Origin: Nitzschia sp. pyKryTriq1
Lineage: Eukaryota; Bacillariophyta; Bacillariophyceae; Bacillariales; Bacillariaceae
Length of the DNA stretch: 64,000 bases
Reading direction: 5' to 3'
Assembly (NCBI GenBank): GCA_956465555.1
Contig: OY101118.1
Coordinates: 1,881,751 to 1,945,750, forward strand
Below are positions 7,975 to 17,391 of this stretch, in pieces; position 1 is the first letter of the stretch; every line of letters starts with the position of its first letter. The notes beneath the pieces were generated by a model that was not told the DNA's origin, searched no databases, and was given only the letters and a program-made list of their open reading frames with translations. The translations under genes were made by a program, and so were the position numbers.

Positions 7975-10695
7975 ATGAGTGCAGCAATGGAGGGACCAGC
8001 GCCAGTCACGAAAGAACAACCTGAAGAAGTGAAAAACCCCTATCACACAGCAGCCAAACCGGCGAAGCAGGTATCCATCGGAAGAACTACGGGTGGATCT
8101 GCTACGTCTACACCCGCAGCAGCTAATAGGTTGAGACTGTACAAGTCCAACTCGAGAGGCAAGTGGGTCACTCGGGAGATTGCGGCGCTCGAGTTTCTTC
8201 TCGGGATTCCGCTGGAGGCGGAGCAAGAGATTGTCAGAAAAGGCTGGATGCAGCAGCAAGGTATCGTAGAAGACCAGAGCAAAGCAGCAGAGGAGGAGGA
8301 GGAAGAAGAAGAGAAAGCGGGGGTTCTGGAACCACCGACTCATCAGTTCAGCGCCCGGAGCTCTCAATTCGCAAGCAACCACAGCCACCATGGAAGATGG
8401 TGGGAAAAATGGATTAACAATCCCAAGCAATCTGGTAACGGCGAGGATGTCGTTTCCCGGCGCAGCCGTGTGGAGGATGACGAGCTGGAACAACCTCATG
8501 AACTTGCACTATCTTCTAGAAGCGGAACTTCAGCGAACAAAGACACAGCAAAGCCCAGCGGTGGCCAACCTAGCTCAAAAACAGTATCAGTTCCAGTGGT
8601 ACATGCGCCAGGACGACGATTACAAGGAGACGAGGCAACGATAATTCAGATCCCCATTGTGAATGAGGCTACAGTGATAACAAAACAGAAAAACATTGCT
8701 AGAATGGCGTTCACCCGTGAGTGGGAGATCAAAGTGGCTCATGGAATCGGAGATATTTCAAACAAAGGGCCAGCCAAGGTACCACCTTCATCGACGAAGC
8801 AAGTTCGCCCTCCAATGTTGGACGGTCGTCTATTTTTCTCAGCTGGGGAATCATACCCAATACAGGTATTCAGTTTATTGCGTTACGAACCGAAAAAAGA
8901 AGAGGCGGCAAGGAGAAGGCAAAAATTGGAAGCCCGGGGAGGTGGTGGCACACAATTTTTCATCATGCCTATTCGAGACTGGCGTGGGATCAGCTATCGA
9001 GCGCTACTACCAGCCAAGCCAAAGAAAACACGGAATCCAAAGAATATCGAAGCACTTCTTCGATTTGACCGCTTTGCCTCGTCTTCGTCTGATAACATGA
9101 AGTCTCAACCAAAGAAAAGCACGGACGGTGAAAAATCTCAGCATAGCACAGAGCTGGATTTAGATGACCTCGATAGTGGGGATTTAAGTGATGACAGTGA
9201 TGAAGAAGATACGTACATAGTCGGACTTCTTGACGACCCTGATATGGTTCAAGGACGTCACCGAAATGTTATGATTGGAGATCGTGTGACGGGGCCCATA
9301 GTTTCGTCTACTATTCAATTTGTCAAGCCACAACTTCTAAAGGCCGACCTAAACAAGCAGTTTCGAGAGCGGTTTGACGGCTGGGAGCCACCAAAATCTC
9401 AACGAAAATATATCGGTGCTCGGGTAGTTGATGGGATTTACACGCTGATGGATCCTGGAGCCGGCGCTGACGATGCCACGATAGGGACCAATGATGAAGA
9501 CTCGCTGCAACAAACCGTGACAACTACAACCACCACTGGTAGTACAACAATCGCCACCGCTGTGACCCCCCGCAAAAGACTAGGTTCACTGTCGTCAATG
9601 TCTACAGGAGGCGACGCAAAGGAAACAATTCGGATGCCTCCTTCGCTGACGCTCTCAAAGATTCGCTCCATCAAGCAACAGGCCCTGCTAGCTGCAGTGA
9701 CGGCGAAACTGGAGATCAGCACAGTCGCGCTGTCAATCGTCTACTTTGAACGCCTCTGTCTCGACTGTCGTGTCGATAAGACAAATCGCCGCTTATCATT
9801 TGCCGCATGCCTGCTGCTAGCATTAAAAATGAATGAAGCCCATGTTGAACTTGTCATGACGAGGCCAGAGGAGGAAGATTCGAAGAACACCACTTCAAAC
9901 CGAATCCAATCTCTCATTCGCCCTGCAAAGAAAAGTGGAAATGTTTTTGCATCCTTGCTGGAGTTCTTTACCCAGGAATGGAATTTGTCACTGAAGCATT
10001 TGTTTGCGGCAGAATGGGGCGTTTTTGCGGCGCTGCAGTTCCGCTTGCACGCCAAACCGTCTCAGGTGGCTTTTCATTTCAGGCGTTTACTCAAGGCAAT
10101 GGATTGGAATCCACGGGCTTACTTAGGCCCGCAGATGTATTCTTACTGGCTTGATGCATTGTCAGAGGAAGAATTCCAGCGTCGTGAGCGAGAAGAAAGA
10201 AGGCAAGCTCGTCAAGCAATACAGGAGCGCAAGAAAATGATCCAGCTGCAGCGTGAGTTAGAAGCAGCGAACCGAAGCAAGACAGGCAGCACCACTCGCC
10301 TTGACCTTGAGGACCGTCGCGACAAGGACGACCAGCAGAGCACCGGAAAAATTAAGGCTCTCAACAAATCTGAAACATACTCTCCCGCTGCAAGCTCAAA
10401 GAAGGGCAGTCGACGGCAGGCAACACGTGGTGCAGGAATCGGAAGAATTTTAAATCATTTCGCGGGAGGGAAAAGAGCAATGAGCTCCGACAAACTAGTC
10501 GTATTGATTGATGATGAGAGGATTGACAAAAGCTCGTCTGGTTTGCAACCTTCTCCCTCGATGCCCGCTTTTCCTAGTCACGATATCATCTACGACAACT
10601 TTGTGATTGATATTCCAAATGGAGACGAAAAAGGAGCAGAAACTCGCAAGTCAGACACAGGCGATGACGAGGAACTAGCGGGGATCGTTGTTTGA
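7975..10695 (+). CDS. CABLES-like cyclin-box protein
   Basis: An uninterrupted 906-aa frame starts at ATG 7975 (a second ATG lies at 7987). Most of it is low-complexity and charged: Glu run near residue 105, acidic DLDDLDSGDLSDDSDEED near 395, Thr run near 510. The conserved core is about residues 560-715: LTLSKIRSIKQQALLAAV, then ISTVALSIVYFERLCLD, TNRRLSFAACLLLALKMNE and SLKHLFAAEWGVFAALQFRLH. This is the cyclin fold of the CABLES family (CDK5 and ABL1 enzyme substrate), which in animals links CDKs to Tyr kinases. A basic coiled stretch (REREERRQARQAIQERKK) follows. About 200 residues of disordered tail end the protein. Family resemblance is read from motif order; binding to the CDKA at 26 kb would be speculation. 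Confidence 0.78.
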   Translation: MSAAMEGPAPVTKEQPEEVKNPYHTAAKPAKQVSIGRTTGGSATSTPAAANRLRLYKSNSRGKWVTREIAALEFLLGIPLEAEQEIVRKGWMQQQGIVEDQSKAAEEEEEEEEKAGVLEPPTHQFSARSSQFASNHSHHGRWWEKWINNPKQSGNGEDVVSRRSRVEDDELEQPHELALSSRSGTSANKDTAKPSGGQPSSKTVSVPVVHAPGRRLQGDEATIIQIPIVNEATVITKQKNIARMAFTREWEIKVAHGIGDISNKGPAKVPPSSTKQVRPPMLDGRLFFSAGESYPIQVFSLLRYEPKKEEAARRRQKLEARGGGGTQFFIMPIRDWRGISYRALLPAKPKKTRNPKNIEALLRFDRFASSSSDNMKSQPKKSTDGEKSQHSTELDLDDLDSGDLSDDSDEEDTYIVGLLDDPDMVQGRHRNVMIGDRVTGPIVSSTIQFVKPQLLKADLNKQFRERFDGWEPPKSQRKYIGARVVDGIYTLMDPGAGADDATIGTNDEDSLQQTVTTTTTTGSTTIATAVTPRKRLGSLSSMSTGGDAKETIRMPPSLTLSKIRSIKQQALLAAVTAKLEISTVALSIVYFERLCLDCRVDKTNRRLSFAACLLLALKMNEAHVELVMTRPEEEDSKNTTSNRIQSLIRPAKKSGNVFASLLEFFTQEWNLSLKHLFAAEWGVFAALQFRLHAKPSQVAFHFRRLLKAMDWNPRAYLGPQMYSYWLDALSEEEFQRREREERRQARQAIQERKKMIQLQRELEAANRSKTGSTTRLDLEDRRDKDDQQSTGKIKALNKSETYSPAASSKKGSRRQATRGAGIGRILNHFAGGKRAMSSDKLVVLIDDERIDKSSSGLQPSPSMPAFPSHDIIYDNFVIDIPNGDEKGAETRKSDTGDDEELAGIVV

Positions 10696-11615
10696 TAGAC
10701 TAGAAACAGATTTTGGAGGCGTCTCTCAGTATAGACTAAATACTATTTAGTTTTACTCAAAGAGATGATACACACGTGGCGACCCGACTTCACAGAGAGG
10801 AAGATAGACAAATCTGGGTACTCTACAGTACTTACTCGACTCACTATCGTACAGTACGGAATGGTATGCAGTACCTGGGGCTCGCTTCGCTCCGCCCCTT
10901 CGGTCAGTCGCCTGCACTGCACGTACTATGGAATAATTCAGTGGTTGGGCGTAACTGGGATTTACGGTGGGGGGGGGGGGGGCATGCATGGGTCCCGCCT
11001 TCCATTGGGGAGATGGACAGACATTGGAAAAAGGGAGGACTTTCCGAAGGCAGAGTGAGTGAGTGTTGTACGTGTGAGAAGTCGTAGTAGTCGTCGCCGT
11101 GTCGTGAGCAGCGGGTCCATATGTACTGTAGCGCGAAGAGCTGTCTTCGCGCTCTGTACATAGAGATGTGGGTGGATCCCTACAGCATACTGTACGTACC
11201 GGTGCAGTACTTGTACTGTACCAGTGCTACCAGATAGGTAATGTACCGGCGGTACCGGTCGTACAGAGAGAGGAGGAGTCGTGAGGAGAGGAGTCGCGTC
11301 GTCGTCGTCGTCGTCGTCGACTGATGCATGCTACCGGTAGCATGAGAGAAGAGATGATGATTTTTTGAGATTCGAGATGCGCGCCGGGCGGGCTGTGTTA
11401 CTGTAGAGGAGTTGCCGTCGTCGTCGTTCAACGCACAAGACGGCGCTCTCGCGACAACAACGGCTACGATTATTTTTTGTCGAAGAAAAACCAGTCCATA
11501 ATCTTTGGTGGGCTCTCGCACGATCGAAGATTTCGCATTTTCAATTTTGTTTCATCAATTTTCCTCTCCGGCTGGACCATATTTGGCATCTCCACAAATT
11601 AGCACGTAGCTCACG
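10696..11615. other. Intergenic region with G14 run, hairpins and GTAC words
   Basis: Between two plus-strand genes. It holds a run of 14 G at 10969-10982, a near-perfect stem-loop at 11121-11161, GTAC/ACCGGT words at about 11190-11265, a (GTC)n run at about 11295-11318 and the 18-bp palindrome CATGCTACCGGTAGCATG at 11327-11344. No coding frame is convincing. Confidence 0.6.
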
Positions 11616-12716
11616 ATGGTGCCAAAATTGTGCACTCTCGAGGTCGACACAACAGCAGAGCCAAGCCCGCAGCAATTGACTATTTCCTTGGGTACCGGAA
11701 GCATGTCTCCAGAAGGCATGGTCGAGTTTTCAACAAGCTCCAAAATCGCATTCGTCCCAGACAAGCTCTCGCCCAAGTTTCTTCGCAACTCCAGTTCCTT
11801 CCTCCGCGTTGCTGACCTAGAAATCAATGCCAGCACGTCAATCACGACGCAGGGATCGGAAGAGTCCCACCCGAACTACCACCACCCTGCGTGCGACCCG
11901 CCTCCAGGCGTGGAGCTCGATCCCAAGGAACAGTGGGTCGCTCTAAACGACTGCGACGGTCTCCACGCTCCGATTGCGCCCATCGCCATTGAGCGACTTA
12001 GTGATTTTGGACTGACCACATCGATGAATGATTCCATGTGGGCTCCCGACACCAAAACCGATCGATTGTTGAGACAATCGCAGTGTCCTCGCTGGGTGAA
12101 GGAGACCTTCAAACCTGGCCGTGTCAATCTCCCTGATTCCACTGTTACAGGAAACGATGTTTTGGTCTGGTCAGGGGTGTTCAGACATGGCCTGTACGGT
12201 AGCGACTTACCCGCCATCAGGGCAGCGGGAGTGGTGGAAATGTCCGCGAAAGCGCTCATGGAACTTCTAGTGGATAGCCGGAGAGTGAAGGAATACAATA
12301 AGATGAGTCTCGGTAGAACGGATCTTCAAACCTTCCAAGATGACATGACTGTGGATGGGCCATTTGGGAAGAGCATCACAAAAGTGATGAAGAGTGAAAA
12401 CAAACCGCCCATGGTTCGGAAGAACCTTGTCTTTGTATCCATCTTGCACGCGAAGGAGTTGATCGATGGGAGTGGCTATTTGATTGTCAGTCGAGCGGTA
12501 CACCATCCAGATGAACAGGGGGCTCCAAACTCAATCCGAAGCGAAATTCTTATGGGGGTCAACCTCATTCGAAAGATCGAGGGAGAGGAAGAAAAACGCT
12601 GTCTGATGATAAACGTTAACCACATCCGTTCACCGATGGTTCCGATGATGATTGCAAAGCGAATCGGCGTCAGTGCTGCCGTTGGCTTTATCAATGATGT
12701 TCGGGCGCTTTGTTGA
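11616..12716 (+). CDS. START-domain (lipid-transfer) protein
   Basis: A single exon of 366 aa begins at ATG 11616. Residues about 1-170 are not recognised. Residues about 170-360 fit a START/Bet v 1-like lipid-binding fold: DVLVWSGVFRHGLYGSDLPAIRA, then VVEMSAKALMELLVDSRRVKEYN (the typical helix before the deformation step), FGKSITKVMKSENKPPMVRKNLVFVSIL, YLIVSRAVHHP and IRSEILMGVNLIRKI, closing with an amphipathic helix (VPMMIAKRIGVSAAVGFINDVRAL). START proteins carry sterols or phospholipids or sense them. There is no signal peptide or membrane span, so a cytosolic role is likely. The ligand cannot be read from sequence. The gene upstream runs on the same strand 0.9 kb away. Confidence 0.75.
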   Translation: MVPKLCTLEVDTTAEPSPQQLTISLGTGSMSPEGMVEFSTSSKIAFVPDKLSPKFLRNSSSFLRVADLEINASTSITTQGSEESHPNYHHPACDPPPGVELDPKEQWVALNDCDGLHAPIAPIAIERLSDFGLTTSMNDSMWAPDTKTDRLLRQSQCPRWVKETFKPGRVNLPDSTVTGNDVLVWSGVFRHGLYGSDLPAIRAAGVVEMSAKALMELLVDSRRVKEYNKMSLGRTDLQTFQDDMTVDGPFGKSITKVMKSENKPPMVRKNLVFVSILHAKELIDGSGYLIVSRAVHHPDEQGAPNSIRSEILMGVNLIRKIEGEEEKRCLMINVNHIRSPMVPMMIAKRIGVSAAVGFINDVRALC

Positions 12717-12942
12717 TACGACGATCAACACCGGTACGACTATAGGACGATGTGTAGCGACGGGATATCACAGCATCATTCACATCGAATGATATTTAAA
12801 AAAAAAACTATGCTTCCCCGTCTCAGCCAAATCTCGTACACTACACGTACCCCTATATTTTTAAAACTAGTGTCTGCGTGTGTCTAGACTACTGCAACAG
12901 TATCATAATCTACCATGTACAGCCATTCTATCTTGTGTATAC

Positions 12943-13214
12943 TCATATCTTGCCAACAAATCGGAGGCATAAACGGGGGGCAGTTTCAAGATACGTTCGA
13001 CGTAGCTAACCAGTAACCAGTTAGTCCAAAATCGCGGCCCCGCCAAGTTCAGCAAGGAGCCCCCACGCCAATGAAAGTCATATCTTGCCAACAAATCGGA
13101 GGCATAAGCGGGGGGCAGTTTCAAGATACGTTCGACGTAGCTAACCAGTAACCAGTTAGTCCAAAATCGCGGCCCCCGCCAAGTTCAGCAAGGATCCCCC
13201 ACGCCAATGAAAGT
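12943..13214. repeat. Tandem duplication, 2 x about 135 bp
   Basis: The unit beginning TCATATCTTGCCAACAAATC occurs at 12943-13077 and again directly after at 13078-13214. The copies differ at only a few places (A/G in the G-run region, one extra C, and G/T before the CCCCC run). The duplication sits between the 3' ends of the START gene and the metacaspase gene. Confidence 0.9.
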
Positions 13215-13359
13215 CCGGCATCGGCCAAAGTTACGCTAAATTAGCCATGCGCCCTTTTGCAGAATTTTTGTAGTATTTTTTAAACATGTTACATACACCT
13301 TCCTAGAGGCGAATTGACATAAAATGCAGCTCCAGCACCACAACCTGATCGAAAAGTGC

Positions 13360-14890
13360 CTATTTCTTCTTACCGAAACCAAAAAGGCCTTTCTTCTTCT
13401 TCTTCTCTTTTGGCTCCGGCTCAGGTAGGGCCTCATCGTCTTCTTCCTCTTCCTCTTCCTCGGGTTCTGGATCTGGTTCTGGCTCTTCTTCCTCTTCCTC
13501 ATCAGGATCGTGTTCCACCTCCGCTGCCTTTTTCTTCGTGCTCTTCTTTTTGGGAGCCTTCTTTTCGGGCGTCTTCTTTTCCTTCTTGTCAACTTTCTTT
13601 GTCTTCTTTTCTGTCTTCTTTTTCTTCTTATCCTTATCCTTTTTCTTTGGTGTTAGCACAGCACCAGTGGCAGGCATCTTGAATCCATCATCTCGCCGAA
13701 TTTCATGTTCACCAACATTACACACGTACGGCAGATCCATGGCTGTACCAGAGTGGCAGCAATCCACAATCGCAACCACATGAACACCAGCTTTGATTTT
13801 GGTCACAAACGCAGAATAAATCCAATCATCTACAATCTGACCACTTTCCTTGTAATCCCCTGGAATAAGAATCTCGTCGTAGCCATCGTCTTCGTCGCCC
13901 TCCTTGTCTGCGATCTGTCCACCGTGTCCTAAAAATAGGAAGTGAAGAATCAATTCGTGAGAAATGTATCATGCCCAACATGGTGGTAGCATTTTCGGCG
14001 TAGCAATTACACACCAGAAAATTGGAAAAAGATACAGTCACCGGGCTCACTGATCTCCGCCAACCGCGTCAAACCATCTTCGATCAACTGCTTCGTTGGC
14101 TGATGGTGTTTACCATCATCCATGAGAATCAACATGTTCTCCCGCTCAAAACCGCAGACATTGATCAGAAATTCCTTCATATTTCTAGCATCTTTCTGGC
14201 ATCCTGTCAAAGAGTTAGGTTCGCCTTCGTAATTGATTCCCACCAGCAACGCACGCTTCGTCCCTTCACAGTCAGGCGGGACAATGTGAATCTCTTCGTT
14301 CACATCAATTGGCCTCGACGAGGAAAGCTGAGGTTGTTGATTCAAACCAATCTCTTCGATCTTATCTCGCATAAGCTCTAGCGTCTCTGCCCATGTGTAG
14401 CGGATATCGTCTTCTTCGTCGTCACGGTACAGAGTCTGAAGAAGGGCTGATGTACAAGCTCCACCAGCCTTACCGGCCGGATCAGGAAGTTCGAAAGTTT
14501 TCACATTGGAAACTTCCGTAGACTGCTGACTAAAGCAAGCAAAGAAAAGCAAGATAAGATCCTTTATTGATTCTCCGTTGGCATCAAATATGCTAACAGA
14601 CCCGTTGACCGTTGCTTACCTATCACTGGCTGAAATCAGAGAGAAAAGAACAAGGGAATGGACAGGGTGTCGGGTTAGCTCTTGGGCAAAACAGAGTTCA
14701 AAAGTAACCCGATATGACTTACCGCCGGCAAACTAGTACGGATAAGGTGATAAAGAAGAAAGTATTTGTATGTTTTGGTAGGCTGTGTGAGGTTTCTGTT
14801 GACACACACATGGCAAGGAAGTTCCAGAGTACTCACCATATATATTTCCGCTGGAATGGCCCCAGCTATCGCATCGTCAAAATCAGACAT
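13360..14890 (-). CDS. Type III metacaspase (p10 before p20), five exons with two 10-nt exons
   Basis: Exons are complement of 14837..14890, 14723..14732, 14620..14629, 14015..14529 and 13360..13928 (385 aa). All junctions are GT-AG and keep phase. Metacaspases are Arg/Lys-specific, Ca-dependent Cys proteases; in type III the p10 region precedes p20, as here. Residues 19-31 (FAGASDSQQSTEV) are the p10-like signature and come from the two 10-nt exons plus the start of exon 4. The p20 has TKRALLVGINYEG, LTGCQKDARNMKEFL, the catalytic His of SGHGGQ (H198) and the catalytic Cys in DCCHSG (C254). The His motif is split by the last intron. The C-terminal 95 residues are Lys-rich then Glu/Pro-rich, ending in a basic GLFGFGKKK. 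No targeting signal is seen. Confidence 0.92.
14620..14732 (-). other. Two 10-nt microexons and the intron between them
   Basis: TTTGCCGGCG (14732-14723) and CCAGTGATAG (14629-14620) are each flanked by AG and GTAAG. Together with exon 4 they encode FAGASDSQQ without a frame break; skipping both or either would shift the frame. Confidence 0.85.
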
Positions 14891-16419
14891 GGCTCGTTAG
14901 TTCTATAGCTATGTTGTTCTCGAGAATCACGGACGATCAGAAGTTCACCCCGGTCTAGTCCCTTCGTGATTTTTGTTTTGTCGACGAGTATGATGAACAA
15001 TAACGCTACGGACGAACAGGTTGTTTTCAATGTTCAATACGAGAAACGAGTTGGGCAAGAAGCAAGATCCAAAAGTCATCAAGCTTTTCTGTTTTATTCG
15101 TCACAAGACCGATTTTCGATAATAGTAGTGACCCTTCACCCGGTTATTGCGCGATGATGAGCGCGAGTTCGACGAATAATTGGATTCCGGCGGGTACAGT
15201 TGGCGCCGCCCGCGCGCATCTCGAACCGCCGACCAGTCTATCTGTCTACCCTCGCGAATCTTTGAGATCTTTGTATGTGCGTGTGCGCGCGCCCCGGACT
15301 CGCACGATCCAAGATTCGCAATCTATTGAAAGAGCTACTATGGCCTATCCAAGTGCTTTATTCTACGACTTGTCTCCGACGACGAGTAGCTGCAGAGTCT
15401 GTCCTTCGTGGACACGAGCTCTGAGTCGGGTGTATCCCGCCGGTACGAAGTAATTTTGCCGGAGTACGCCCAGAGAGCCCGGTTTTCGCGCGATTCTGCG
15501 TGCTTTACTACGATTTTGCCTGTTACACCACGAGATGCCCTACTCGATGATGTAGTCTTCTTGCTATGATACTTCATTGTTGCTACTCTTAAATTGAAGA
15601 ATACTTCACATGAAATTGTAAACTAGAGACATACATTTTAAAACTAATTGATTCTTGATCGAGGTGGAGGTACAATGGCCTTGCCATCTTTTTGTACGAG
15701 GCCAGTGTCGGTGGCTAGGAAATCTTGGCGAACTCCAACATGGATTGACCCAGAATTTTTTTAGAAGGAGTTTCTCTCACCCATAAATCTCTCTCGGCTT
15801 GGAGTTGGCTACTCTACAGTCTACAGTAGGAGTCGTTGGCCGAGGAGGAGTCGATGGTAGAGTCACTGTTAGGAGTCACTGATTCTGGTTTGTGTAGGTT
15901 AGTTGACCATCGGATTTCATGGTTGCATAATTTTCTCACAAGAAAGAAGAAAGCACTGGAAGAATATCAAACATGAACTCACCCCCCGTTGCAGCAACTC
16001 TACCCATGTGGCGACCCCTCCCTACGGATGGTACCATCGTCCCCATTCGATTGTCGGCACCGAGGGCAAGGGCATGCCAACCTTGGAAATGGAGAAGTCT
16101 GGAAATGGCGTGACACTAGAAATCTCTTATTCTCTTAGCTTGTTCACCGACAGCTTTGTCACAGGAAGCCATCGATCCATCGATAAATCTTGCAGACGCA
16201 TGGTTACGGCACTTCTTTCCATGCTTACCCATCGCTCATCATCGACCCAGCCAATAGCACGCGACGACCTAAATTACAAACTCACGCCCAAGTATTGATC
16301 TAGTTTTGAAGCAATGTATGAAACTGTATACCGCCGCATCACAATACCGTAGCAGATCATCGCTCATACTGAAGATTTACTATTATTCGTAGTTTATGAC
16401 ACAATTGTGCGGTGGTAGT
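14891..16419. other. 1.5-kb intergenic region
   Basis: The gap separates the metacaspase start from the 3' end of the P0 gene. Frames of up to 131 codons (15903-16298 plus) show no recognisable domain and ordinary non-coding composition. No RNA gene or clear repeat was seen. Confidence 0.5.
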
Positions 16420-17391
16420 CTAATAATCGCCAGACTTCTCTTCACCACCGAACATATCCATGCCACCTCCAAGATCTGCTTCTTCCTCCTCTTCGGGCTC
16501 TTCCTCCTTCGCAGCCGCGGCGGCTCCACCACCGCCACCTCCACCTCCACCACCGGATCCACCAAACTTGGAAGGATCCTTCAAGTACTCCTCGTACATA
16601 TCAGCCTTCGGGAATGAGTAGTTTTCCAACTGAATGGTAACAGCAAGAATCGCCTTGAAGGCGTTGGCAATGGAGTGGGGAACAGAAGCTTGGGTAGCGA
16701 CACCCAGAGCCAAAGACAAGGCAGCAATCTTCTTGAGTGCCTCCCCGAACTTAGCCGTCAACACCTCATCGGTAATGTCCAAAACCTTAGCATCGAACAA
16801 TGACCCATTGTCATAGACGGACTTGAGGACCAACCCGTAAGTGAACGGCTCAATCGAAAGCTTTTGGAGAAGAGCAGCTTGCGAAGCGGTAACCTTTTCG
16901 CCCTCATTGATCAATTGGATATCATTGGTGATCTCGATTTGACCACGGGTAATCTTGGTTCCAATCTGCAAGGTCTGGAAAAATGCAGTTTGACCAGGAT
17001 CACAACCAGTTGGGCCCTTGGAAACAATCACGTTGTTGGGGGCAACCGCACCAACACGAGCAGGAGCGGGACGAGTGTTGGACTCGAGGATTTCACGGAT
17101 GGCACCAAGATCACCATTGGTGAAAACAAAACCGACGTTTCCACGGCACTCCTCGATAAGCTTTTCGACAGGAGTTCCTGGGTTAGCATCGCAGTAGTCC
17201 CTGATACATTTGCGCATCATGGTGTTCTTTCCCATGAGGAGGTCGGCCTTTCCTCGCAACACCTTGCGGGTGTCCTGAAGCTGCTTGGAACCGACATTGT
17301 CAACTACGACCACGAAACAGCTAGAGTAAGTCTCAAGGTAGGTCTTGAGCTTCTCGAAGTATTCTTCCTTTCGTGCTTGGGAAAGAGGCAT
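16420..17391 (-). CDS. RPLP0: 60S acidic ribosomal protein P0 (uL10)
   Basis: The 323-aa protein is the base of the ribosomal stalk: it binds the 28S GTPase-associated centre and holds P1/P2 dimers. The L10 domain is plain: MPLSQARKEEYFEKLKTYL, VVVDNVGSKQLQDTRKVLRG, LMGKNTMMRKCIR, then the insert domain with NVIVSKGPTGCDPGQTAFFQ and the QKLSIEPFTYGLVLKSVYDNG helix region. A Gly-rich hinge (about residues 277-287), an Ala run and an acidic stretch follow. The usual eukaryotic tail SDDDMGFGLFD is absent; the protein ends ADLGGGMDMFGGEEKSGDY. The start is the ATG at 17391, with no in-frame alternative upstream. Strong call; only the tail is unusual. Confidence 0.97.
   Translation of the reverse strand: MPLSQARKEEYFEKLKTYLETYSSCFVVVVDNVGSKQLQDTRKVLRGKADLLMGKNTMMRKCIRDYCDANPGTPVEKLIEECRGNVGFVFTNGDLGAIREILESNTRPAPARVGAVAPNNVIVSKGPTGCDPGQTAFFQTLQIGTKITRGQIEITNDIQLINEGEKVTASQAALLQKLSIEPFTYGLVLKSVYDNGSLFDAKVLDITDEVLTAKFGEALKKIAALSLALGVATQASVPHSIANAFKAILAVTIQLENYSFPKADMYEEYLKDPSKFGGSGGGGGGGGGGAAAAAKEEEPEEEEEADLGGGMDMFGGEEKSGDY

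Noticed and set aside
15154-15453. 99-codon plus-strand frame in the metacaspase-P0 gap
   Set aside because: No recognisable domain and Arg/Ser/Thr-rich composition as expected by chance.
15903-16298. 131-codon plus-strand frame
   Set aside because: No ATG in good context, no domain, composition like surrounding non-coding DNA, and the 5' part does not continue into any spliceable exon.
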